Position numbers and translations under genes: made by a program. Shown here piece after piece: positions 25,586-32,714 of a stretch of DNA of 64,000 nt (position 1 is its first letter; each line of letters begins with the position of its first letter). The stretch comes from Cyanobacteria bacterium UBA6446 (GTDB lineage Bacteria > Cyanobacteriota > Vampirovibrionia > Gastranaerophilales > Gastranaerophilaceae), in NCBI GenBank assembly GCA_002438405.1, contig DJOE01000006.1:1-64000 (forward strand), in the 5' to 3' direction. Under the pieces are notes generated by a model. The model was not told the DNA's origin. It did not search any database and was given only the letters and a program-made list of their open reading frames with translations.

Positions 25586-26077
25586 TTAATTTCTCCAAAA
25601 ACTGTATGTGCAGACTTCTCTGCTTTTGTTAATGTCCTGATTGTAGTTTTGATAAGTGCAGCCCCTTGTGATGCAGTTATCAATCATTGTGCCTTCTGTA
25701 TCAATCACAATGCCAGCATGGTCAATTAGATTTGCATATCTGTAAAGAATTACATCACCGGGCTTTTTGATTGTTGTTTCTTTGGCATATTTTTTGATGC
25801 CGTTCAAATAAGTTTCTTTGCAAGTGTGAAAAGAAAAATCAGGTCTGTAAAATTCAGGCTGAAAAAGTTTAATCAATCTTGCTTCTGCATAAACCATTAT
25901 AAGAATGGTGTGGCAATCGGTTGCTTTGTAAGGTAGCATTCCGTTAATGTGATACTTAGCACCAATGTATTTTTTTGTAATTTCAACAATTTTTTGCCTT
26001 AGTTCGTTTTCGTGCGTGGCAATGTAGTCAGCTGAATATGGTTCAAGCTGACTTATTCGCAACAAATCTGCATTCAT
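25586..26077 (-). CDS. Phage NlpC/P60-family cell-wall peptidase
   Basis: 163 residues. The catalytic Cys is in YKATDCHTILI and the His in LIDHAGIVID; the sequence before the Cys (YIGAKYHINGML) is the family's substrate-binding strand. Such peptidases sit between DUF2163 and the tail hub and help the tail tip open peptidoglycan during DNA delivery. It is tightly packed between its neighbours (9 nt and 3 nt), as in a tail operon. Confidence 0.82.
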   Translation of the reverse strand: MNADLLRISQLEPYSADYIATHENELRQKIVEITKKYIGAKYHINGMLPYKATDCHTILIMVYAEARLIKLFQPEFYRPDFSFHTCKETYLNGIKKYAKETTIKKPGDVILYRYANLIDHAGIVIDTEGTMIDNCITRGCTYQNYNQDINKSREVCTYSFWRN

Positions 26078-26086
26078 ATCTCCACC

Positions 26087-26956
26087 TTAAAATTTTGCTG
26101 TACTTTCTGCTTGTGGCACAAATGGAGTGCCTGAAAAATTTGCTTTGTTGTTGAACTTGTTCTGACACGTTGCAATGGTTTTATTGCAGCCAGCAGCAAC
26201 TTCAAACTTATCACCAATGGCTGGTTCATATTGTAAAGGTGTTGAAAGCTGCAAATAAGATTTTTCGTGAATTTTTACCGACCTTTTCACATTTGCATTT
26301 TTGCCAGTCAGAAAAGTAACAACACCATTCTGAAAATAGCCAACAGGCTTTGAAAAACTGCAATTTATTATTTTTTTAGTGCTGTTTTGTAGCACATAGC
26401 CAGCCTGTGAAAAGTTTTTTCTGTCCACATTACAACCAGCCCCATAAAGTGAATAACAGCAAGATGCCTGATAAACATGAGTAGGAAAAGAACTGTTCAA
26501 TAGTTCTGTATAGCTTTTGGCTGAACATTTTACATAAGAGCCGCCAACTTCTTCAACGTCTAATGTACCAGCAAACAATTTTTCAAGCACTTTTGGTTCA
26601 CTATTCCAGCCATCAGTGTAAAATGCCAAATCAATCTGAACTTTTGCACCGTCAAAACTTCCATTTCTGAAGGCTTGCACAAGTGTAATATCGCCCAGCA
26701 CATCTTTTTCTGATGGGTTGAATTCTATTGTTACATCATCAACTGAAAGCCCAGTTTCCCACGTCATTGAACTTCTTGAAATACAAGCATTTTTCTTGCT
26801 GTAAGTAGCACCATTGTACTTGACATCAAAATCAGCACTTGTGAACCTCAACACTGTGCCATTCGTAAGGTTGAAAGTGTAAAGGTCAGCAATTCTTAAT
26901 TTTTCGGCTTCAATCGTTGCCAAAAATTGTTTCAATTCTTCACTGCATTGTTTCAT
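26087..26956 (-). CDS. Phage distal-tail protein, DUF2163 (gene transfer agent gp13-like)
   Basis: 289 residues. The C-terminal cysteine-rich signature is clear: CCYSLYGAGCNVDRKNF, then GCNKTIATCQNKFNNKANFS with GTPFVP. This motif binds metal in GTA and phage hub proteins. The N-terminal half has the beta-rich pattern of tail-hub domains. It lies next to DUF2460, the standard order. Confidence 0.85.
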   Translation of the reverse strand: MKQCSEELKQFLATIEAEKLRIADLYTFNLTNGTVLRFTSADFDVKYNGATYSKKNACISRSSMTWETGLSVDDVTIEFNPSEKDVLGDITLVQAFRNGSFDGAKVQIDLAFYTDGWNSEPKVLEKLFAGTLDVEEVGGSYVKCSAKSYTELLNSSFPTHVYQASCCYSLYGAGCNVDRKNFSQAGYVLQNSTKKIINCSFSKPVGYFQNGVVTFLTGKNANVKRSVKIHEKSYLQLSTPLQYEPAIGDKFEVAAGCNKTIATCQNKFNNKANFSGTPFVPQAESTAKF

Positions 26957-27559
26957 TTATTTCACCGTTATCATTTTAAGTTCGATATTTTCCCACAAAG
27001 AAACCCAAGTTCTGCCCAAGTCAAGCTGGTCATCTTCAAATCTAACCCTGAAATAATATCTGCCAGTCCAACTAAGCACACTGTCTGCTGCTGGTGGTTC
27101 TGCAAAGGTTACAACACCATAAGCATCAACTTCACATTCAGCTTCAACACCATCAACAAAAATTTTGGGTTTTTCGTGAATTCCATTGACAGGTTCAGCC
27201 CAGTAAGGGTGATTTCTAACCAACTGAAAGATTGTTGTTTGTCCATCACCAACACCAAAGGCTTGATTTTCAACAAAGTTTTCTGTGTCATCTAAATACA
27301 AGAAATCATCAAAAGAACCACCAACAGCATTGAAGAAACCTTGCATTCTTTCAATATCGCCTTTATCGAGTGAAACACTTTCAACATTGTTGTCAGTCAT
27401 AAAGTTGTATGTAACAGCAATTTTGTAACGTGGAAATTTCCAGTTCTGAATTCGAGTTTCTCTCCCACTTTTGCTTGTATATGTTTGAGTATCCCACACA
27501 GGGGTAATGGTCTTTTCATAAGACCACCCCTGAAAAGTAGGCAAAATAAAGTTGCTCAT
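26957..27559 (-). CDS. Phage distal-tail protein, DUF2460 (gene transfer agent gp12-like)
   Basis: 200 residues. The pattern FPRYKIAVTYNFM, then FFNAVGGSFDDFLYLDDTEN, then FGVGDGQTTIFQLVR and a C-terminal VSWTGRYYF-like strand is typical of DUF2460 distal-tail (Dit-like) proteins. Its ATG overlaps the tape-measure stop by 1 nt. Confidence 0.85.
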   Translation of the reverse strand: MSNFILPTFQGWSYEKTITPVWDTQTYTSKSGRETRIQNWKFPRYKIAVTYNFMTDNNVESVSLDKGDIERMQGFFNAVGGSFDDFLYLDDTENFVENQAFGVGDGQTTIFQLVRNHPYWAEPVNGIHEKPKIFVDGVEAECEVDAYGVVTFAEPPAADSVLSWTGRYYFRVRFEDDQLDLGRTWVSLWENIELKMITVK

Positions 27560-30500
27560 TATGCTTTACCCCCTAATGGTGCAAGTTGTCTGCGTTTAAT
27601 TTTCTTTTCTAAGTTTGAATGAATTCTGTCAGTCAATTCATCAATCTTGCTTGCAAAACTTGCAGCATCATTTGCTTGTACTGAAATTGTTACTGGTGTG
27701 TTGTAAACAGTGCTTGAAGCACCACCATCACCACCACCAGCCAATGAATTCAAGTTTGGTTCTATTCTTCCGTTTCGGTCAGGAATGAATAATTCAGGTC
27801 TTTTTTCCCCAACAATATAAGGCTGACCTTTTTTAACTTCACCACCTTTTTCACGAAACTGAACCATTGCAGAACCAGCTGCAATGCTCAACCCTGTTGC
27901 CATAGCTGCACCCGGTGCCATCATCCAACCAACAAAAGGTATCATTGCAGCACTGTTTGCTGCGTTTGCTACTGCCAAATTTGCCATACCTTTTGCAGCA
28001 AGTTGAGATGTTGCACTAAGAACACCCAGTGAAACATTCAGCATCAATGTTGTAAGGCTTGCAACCGTTGCTTCTAAAGTAAATAAGCCAGTTGAAAGTG
28101 CAATCAATGACATATTTGCAGCAGAAGCCCCTGAACTCAATGCCAATGCAGCCATAGCAGCTGACAATTTCATTGTAGGTGCAAGCAATGCAGAAGCCCC
28201 AGCAGACATTGTGCCTGAAGCTGCAACCATAGTGCCAGCAGCAGCTGCTTGTGTTGTCGCTGCTGCCCCAGCAGAAACTGCAACGGCTGTGTTGGTAGTT
28301 GCAAGAACTGCCCCTGTCGCTGACAAAGTGCCTTCAGAAGTTGCTGTTGTAATATTGCTTGCTGTTACGGCTGTGTTACTTGCAATCACACCAGCATTGC
28401 TTGCATTTATCATTTGGTCAGTTGCAACTTTTTGAATTCCAAAAAGTTTTGTTACAGTTTCCATTGTCAAATGGTCAGCAACCCAGTTTTGAACCATAGT
28501 GCCACACATATTGCCAAAAGAATCAAGAACAGTGCTAACTAATTCATTCAAAGCACCTTCAAATGTCAAATTGCCATTCAACAAATCAGAAATTGTTGAA
28601 CCCCAGCCACTTGATATGTCAGAAGTTACATTTTTGAAGGCTTCATGCTGATGTTCCCATAATTCAAGGGCTTTTCTGTTAGCTTCAAGGTTGTAATCTT
28701 CCATTGTTTTTTGGCTTGCACGTTTTATTTTTACTTCTTCAGCAGCATTGCCTTTTACAAGTTTTAGCTGTTCTTCAAGTGCAGCCATTTCAAGCTGTTT
28801 CTTCTGATTGATAAACTGAATTTCAGTTTGAAGCATTTGTGTTTTTGAAATTTTATGTGCATCATATTCAAGCTGAATTATCGCAAGTTTGTTGTCAATT
28901 TCCTGTTTGTTGTAGGTCAAATCATCAACAACTTTTGAACTTTGCAAATCTTTCAAAGATTTTTCATAATCTCTTTCAAGTTGCAATTTTTCAGCCAATG
29001 CTTGTGCATATTCTGAAGTTCCTTTTTTCGCTGCTGCAATTTTCAAATCTGCTTTTTTAAGTTCATATTTGTAGATTTCAGCATCAGTTCTTTCAGTTTG
29101 GTATCTTTCAACATCAAGCAAAGCAAGTTTGTATTCAAGTGCTTCTTTCGCTGCTGCCTTTGCTTCTGCTGCAAGCTGTTTGTCAGTTTTCTTTTTCTTC
29201 TTTTTATCGGTGCTTGCAGTTGAAGTTGAAGGAGAATAAGAAGAAGCCTGAACATTCAAATTGGTCAGTTCATTCACGATTGCCTGACGTTCTTTTTTTA
29301 CTTTTTCCAATTCCTTGTTCACCATGTCCTGATCTCGTTGCAAAGATTTACTTGCACCAAGTCTGCCTGTATCTTCAGTGGAAATTGGAGTGCCAAAACG
29401 TGCTGCTTTTATAACTTGCGATTGCTTATAACCTTTCACAGAATCTTCAACTTTTTTGTCAATTTTCTGCTTTTTCTCTGTTAATTGCTTAACTTTTGCA
29501 AGGGTTAATTCATTTGCAATCTGTTCAGCAGTTGCTTGTGAAATCTGCCCCTTTAGTGCCAATTCTTGCTTCAATTTGTTGATGTAGTTAGGGTATTTAT
29601 CAGTTAAGTATTGGATAGCTTCATCAAGCCTTTTGGTTTGGTCATAATCCAATTTTTTAACACCCTGAAGCTCTTTAATTGTTCTAATTGCATCAGTTGT
29701 TGAATCAACATTTTGGTCTTGTGCTGCATTCAAGTCTTTGATGGCATTTTCTGTTTCGTGAACAGCTTGCTGATATTTCCACCAAGCAGCAGCACCAGCA
29801 CCAACTGCAACAGTTACCCAAGTTAAGGGGTTTGAAAGCAAGGCAGCAGTGAAAGCCTTCACTTCAACAGTAGCCACTTTAATTGCTCTTGATAAGTTCC
29901 CGGTCATCAATAATTGTGCAGAACTTGCTTTTGTATTTGCAGCAGTAGCAGTTGCAGCTTCAACTTTTGCAACGGCAGCAGCTTGTGTTGCTTGTGCTTC
30001 TTGCAAATTTGCCTTTGCAGCTGAAATAAGTTGTGCGTTTTCTGTTGCTAAGGCTGCATTATAAGCCAGTGTTGCTTGATAAAGTCCGACTTCTTCAGCA
30101 GCAGCAACTTTTTGTGCATAACTTAATGCAGTTTGTGCAGCAGCTTCTGCTTCAATCGTTGCAGTTGCAGCAGCATAAGCTGTTTGTACTTGTGGAATAA
30201 TTTTTGCAAGTGCAGTGCTACCAACAACAGCCCCAGCAATCGCAATACTTGCATTTTGCAAGCCATAAAGTGTTGTTTGATTTACAGCAGCCCATTCTTT
30301 GAAAGCAGCAATGTTTTCTGTTGTTTTTTCAACCAATTTTGTTACTTCAATAACTTCTTGCTTAATAACAGGCAAAGCACCATCAGAAATGCTTCTAATC
30401 ATCAAAGTATAGGCATCATTTAAAGTGGAAAAACGACCTTCAAGGGTTTCACTTTGTTTGTCCATCATTCCATAAAATCTGCCACCCTCTGTTGCACCTT

Positions 30501-30678
30501 GCTTCACAATACAAGCCCTTGAACTTCTGTTTGTTAATGCGTATCTAATAGCATCAAGCACTGAAGTTTTGCCTGTACCATTGCCACCTAATAACTCAAT
30601 ACTTTTTGAATCAGCTTCAAATTCTGATATTCCAAAAAGATTTTTGATTTTAATTTTTGTAATTTTTGCCACCGTCAT
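27559..30678 (-). CDS. Chimeric ORF: SMC/RecN-type ATPase N-terminus fused to a truncated phage tape-measure protein
   Basis: 1039 residues. Residues 1-~64 are the beginning of an SMC/RecF/RecN-type ATPase: KITKIKIKNLFGISEFEADS, then Walker A GGNGTGKTS at 31-39, then ALTNRSSRACIVKQGATEG. From ~65 on (GGRFYGMMDKQSETLEGRFS) the sequence is the distal part of a TP901-type tape-measure core. Ala-rich helical and coiled-coil regions follow, then the usual C-terminus (GQPYIVGEKRPELFIPDRNG). Neither half is complete: the ATPase lacks Walker B and signature motifs, and the tape measure lacks its N-terminal core. The junction is near 30486. The in-frame fusion is best explained by deletion of everything between an early gene and the tail genes. 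Confidence 0.8.
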   Translation of the reverse strand: MTVAKITKIKIKNLFGISEFEADSKSIELLGGNGTGKTSVLDAIRYALTNRSSRACIVKQGATEGGRFYGMMDKQSETLEGRFSTLNDAYTLMIRSISDGALPVIKQEVIEVTKLVEKTTENIAAFKEWAAVNQTTLYGLQNASIAIAGAVVGSTALAKIIPQVQTAYAAATATIEAEAAAQTALSYAQKVAAAEEVGLYQATLAYNAALATENAQLISAAKANLQEAQATQAAAVAKVEAATATAANTKASSAQLLMTGNLSRAIKVATVEVKAFTAALLSNPLTWVTVAVGAGAAAWWKYQQAVHETENAIKDLNAAQDQNVDSTTDAIRTIKELQGVKKLDYDQTKRLDEAIQYLTDKYPNYINKLKQELALKGQISQATAEQIANELTLAKVKQLTEKKQKIDKKVEDSVKGYKQSQVIKAARFGTPISTEDTGRLGASKSLQRDQDMVNKELEKVKKERQAIVNELTNLNVQASSYSPSTSTASTDKKKKKKTDKQLAAEAKAAAKEALEYKLALLDVERYQTERTDAEIYKYELKKADLKIAAAKKGTSEYAQALAEKLQLERDYEKSLKDLQSSKVVDDLTYNKQEIDNKLAIIQLEYDAHKISKTQMLQTEIQFINQKKQLEMAALEEQLKLVKGNAAEEVKIKRASQKTMEDYNLEANRKALELWEHQHEAFKNVTSDISSGWGSTISDLLNGNLTFEGALNELVSTVLDSFGNMCGTMVQNWVADHLTMETVTKLFGIQKVATDQMINASNAGVIASNTAVTASNITTATSEGTLSATGAVLATTNTAVAVSAGAAATTQAAAAGTMVAASGTMSAGASALLAPTMKLSAAMAALALSSGASAANMSLIALSTGLFTLEATVASLTTLMLNVSLGVLSATSQLAAKGMANLAVANAANSAAMIPFVGWMMAPGAAMATGLSIAAGSAMVQFREKGGEVKKGQPYIVGEKRPELFIPDRNGRIEPNLNSLAGGGDGGASSTVYNTPVTISVQANDAASFASKIDELTDRIHSNLEKKIKRRQLAPLGGKA

Positions 30679-30684
30679 TTCTCC

Positions 30685-30990
30685 TTATCTTGAAATTTTT
30701 CTTTTGATGTGTTTGTAATAGGCATTGATTTTGCCTTGTTTTTCCAGCTTTTCAACTTCATTTATCGCTTCACAAAGTGGAAACAGTCCGACTTCACCAG
30801 TAGTTGCTTGATAGTCAGCAAACTTCAGTGTCAAATATTGTTGAATTGCCATTTTCTTTTCAAATTCTGTTGCTATGAATGGCAATGCTGGAAGTTCCAA
30901 AACTTGTGGTGCATTAAGCCATTGCCAAAATTTTTGAAAAGGTGTTTGCTTGTTTGAAACAACAAGCTGCAAGTGTCTTTTTCTAAGCAT
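30685..30990 (-). CDS. Hypothetical prophage early protein
   Basis: 101 residues, basic ends, no recognised family (FQKFWQWLNAPQVLELPALP, then CEAINEVEKLEKQGKINAYY). It starts inside the stop region of the 49-residue gene upstream and ends 6 nt before the ATPase/tape-measure chimera. It therefore marks the early operon that originally continued into the ATPase gene. Confidence 0.5.
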   Translation of the reverse strand: MLRKRHLQLVVSNKQTPFQKFWQWLNAPQVLELPALPFIATEFEKKMAIQQYLTLKFADYQATTGEVGLFPLCEAINEVEKLEKQGKINAYYKHIKRKISR

Positions 30991-31132
30991 TTTTTAATCC
31001 TCTTTTTTGTGCTTCCCAAAGAAGAAAAAGAACTTTCGCCATATCTGCAACACATTCTTCTTTTGTAGGTTCACCATCTTCAAATTTGAAAATGAAGTTT
31101 GGTTCTTTTCTCTTTTTTTGATACTTAGCCAT
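30983..31132 (-). CDS. 49-residue prophage early protein
   Basis: Read directly: the ATG complement is at 31130-31132 and the stop at 30983-30985. The protein starts MAKYQKKRKEPNFIFKFEDG and contains PTKEECVADMAKVLFLLWEA. It resembles the 77-residue ORF at 16354-16587. The stop overlaps the ATG of the next gene (8-nt ATGCTTAG arrangement), consistent with translational coupling. The function is unknown. Confidence 0.5.
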   Translation of the reverse strand: MAKYQKKRKEPNFIFKFEDGEPTKEECVADMAKVLFLLWEAQKRGLKNA

Positions 31133-31221
31133 AAGTTTTTCCTTCTTTTGCGTAGCAAAATTAAGCCCTATAAAAAGGCTGTATTTGTGTGCTATAATTT
31201 GATTGAAATTTTAATTTTGTG

Positions 31222-31249
31222 GCTGCTGATTTTCAGCAGTCTTTTTTTT
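31222..31249 (+). terminator. Hairpin with plus-strand T8 tract in the early region
   Basis: GCTGCTGA and TCAGCAG form a short stem at about 31223-31240 followed by eight T residues on the plus strand. It lies just past the stop of the 56-residue minus-strand gene. In the minus direction it lacks a good T run, so it would stop plus-strand rather than early-operon transcription; no plus-strand gene precedes it. Confidence 0.35.
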
Positions 31250-31418
31250 ATGAAAATTCTTCTGTTTTGAATTTTACCTTTTTGAAAACTGAATTAGCCC
31301 AATTTTCTGCATCAATTCTGTTTTTAAAAACTTTTGAAAAATTGAATTCATAAATGGATAAAGTTGTCCGAGTTGAACTCCATTCAAGAATATTTACTTC
31401 AATTTCTTTTTCTTCCAT
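31248..31418 (-). CDS. 56-residue prophage early protein
   Basis: Read directly: ATG complement at 31416-31418, stop at 31248-31250, with TAGGAGATTGAGCA ahead of the start. The product begins MEEKEIEVNILEWSSTRTTL and contains FKNRIDAENWANSVFKKVKF. No family was recognised. It lies between the excisionase-like gene and the 49-residue gene in the minus-strand early operon. Confidence 0.5.
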   Translation of the reverse strand: MEEKEIEVNILEWSSTRTTLSIYEFNFSKVFKNRIDAENWANSVFKKVKFKTEEFS

Positions 31419-31429
31419 TGCTCAATCTC

Positions 31430-31618
31430 CTATACAGAAAAACCATATTCTGTTTTGAAGTTTTCAAAGTCAGTTCTATCAACTTCAAACTTGTTGCGTA
31501 CTTTTTTTGAAGGCAATCTGCCATCATTCAAATAAACCCTTAATTGGTCAATACCAATGGGCAATTCTTTCAGCATCTGTGCTGTGTTCAATTTACCCTT
31601 CTTCATAATTTGTTTCAT
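31430..31618 (-). CDS. Excisionase/AlpA-like small DNA-binding protein
   Basis: About 62 residues from the ATG at 31616-31618, chosen because GAGGAAGG lies right before it; a longer frame to 31648 has no such site. LNTAQMLKELPIGIDQLRVY followed by LNDGRLPSKKVRNKFEVDRT has the winged helix-turn-helix layout of excisionases and AlpA-type regulators. It is the first gene of the early operon, divergent from the repressor, a usual place for xis or a Cro-like switch. Confidence 0.6.
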   Translation of the reverse strand: MKQIMKKGKLNTAQMLKELPIGIDQLRVYLNDGRLPSKKVRNKFEVDRTDFENFKTEYGFSV

Positions 31619-31680
31619 TTTCCTTCCTCTTGTGTTATACTGTATCAAACTATATATAAACTAATAAGACTTTATTGAAG

Positions 31681-31726
31681 TTTGTATTATTACTATATAC
31701 AAAAATCTAACAAATGTCAAACATTT
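31681..31726. promoter_or_regulatory. Putative operator sites in the divergent lysogeny/early control region
   Basis: The 31619-31768 interval separates the repressor (plus) from the early operon (minus). It contains two inverted repeats: TTTGTA-N11-TACAAA (31681-31703) and AAATGT-CAA-ACATTT (31712-31726). They are candidates for repressor binding. No unambiguous -35/-10 pairs could be assigned. Confidence 0.35.
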
Positions 31727-31768
31727 TTCTTACAAATTTTAGAACTTTTGTGAAAAGAAGGTGGAAAT

Positions 31769-32182
31769 ATGAACTTAGCTGAATTACAAGCGACTTTACA
31801 AAACTTAACAAAGGCAAAAATAACACAAGAACAAATTGGAAATGCTTTAGGCATTACACGTTCTACTGTAAATACAAGAATAAAAAATAACAGCCAATTA
31901 AAACTTGAAGAAATACCCAAAATAGAAAAGCATTTTGGGGTTACATTAAGGCATTTGCAAGCTGCCGACAAATACAATGAACTTTGCCAGCAAGTTGTTT
32001 TGCTGCTTGATGGCTCTGAAAACGAAAAAGAAGTTGTTAGAACAATTCTAACTTCAAAACCTACAAGAAAAACATTTGTATTATTCTTCAAAGCCCTTCA
32101 GGGTGATGCAAGTGCAATTTCAGTAGTAAAGAGCATGCTTGATAATGAAGAAATTGTGAAAGTTTTCTTAGCTGAAGAATAA
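31769..32182 (+). CDS. Prophage repressor-like helix-turn-helix protein
   Basis: 137 residues. An N-terminal HTH (KITQEQIGNALGITRSTVNT, then RIKNNSQLKLEEIPKIEKHF) of the Xre/CI type is followed by a helical C-terminal domain (VVRTILTSKPTRKTFVLFFK). It has no LexA-type protease site, so induction would not use simple RecA-stimulated self-cleavage. It is divergent from the early operon and the first gene of a plus-strand lysogeny operon. AGAAGGTGG precedes the ATG. Confidence 0.75.
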   Translation: MNLAELQATLQNLTKAKITQEQIGNALGITRSTVNTRIKNNSQLKLEEIPKIEKHFGVTLRHLQAADKYNELCQQVVLLLDGSENEKEVVRTILTSKPTRKTFVLFFKALQGDASAISVVKSMLDNEEIVKVFLAEE

Positions 32183-32198
32183 AAAAGGAAGGTGCAAA

Positions 32199-32714
32199 AT
32201 GAAAAAATTTTTATTTTTACTATTAGCAACAGGCATGCTTATTCAACCAACTTATGCAGCTGTTACGCAAGAAACAAACAAAATTGAACTATCAGCAACA
32301 ATGCTGAAAGAAAAATTTGATGCTTATAGCATAAAGTTTAATAATATCGGTAACAACGCAATAAAAATTTCAAATATATCTTCAGAAAATGTTGTTAATA
32401 ACGCAAATCAAATTCTTGTTGCTGAAGCTATGCAAAGAATAAAGAAAAATAACAAATATGGCTATATGGGCATGGTTACTTTGGGCATTGGCAACCTTGT
32501 TCAAACTTCTAAAAATTCAACGACCTTGAACGAACAAAAAGCAGCACTTGCAGAAGCAGCAACCTTCACACAAAACTTTGAACAACTTAAATCTGAAATA
32601 ATATTACCAAAAGATGCAATGCAGTTTAAAGTGCTAATTCCAAAAGGTTCAGAACCTAATTTGCAAGCAGTGTTTCAAGATACAAAAACAAATGAATACA
32701 TAAAGGCTAAATAA
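32199..32714 (+). CDS. Secreted protein in the prophage lysogeny operon
   Basis: 171 residues with a clear signal peptide (KKFLFLLLATGMLIQPTYAA). The mature part is polar with a Gly-containing hydrophobic segment (YGYMGMVTLGIGNLVQTS). No family was recognised. It begins 17 nt after the repressor gene (AAAAGGAAGGTGC ahead of ATG), and its stop overlaps the integrase start by 1 nt. It would therefore be made in the lysogen. A lysogenic-conversion or superinfection-exclusion role is plausible from position and export alone. Confidence 0.6.
   Translation: MKKFLFLLLATGMLIQPTYAAVTQETNKIELSATMLKEKFDAYSIKFNNIGNNAIKISNISSENVVNNANQILVAEAMQRIKKNNKYGYMGMVTLGIGNLVQTSKNSTTLNEQKAALAEAATFTQNFEQLKSEIILPKDAMQFKVLIPKGSEPNLQAVFQDTKTNEYIKAK

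Noticed and set aside
27559..30678. Treating the tape-measure ORF as an ordinary SMC-family protein
   Set aside because: Only the Walker A region is present; over 90% of the ORF is tape-measure sequence and the rest of the ATPase is missing.
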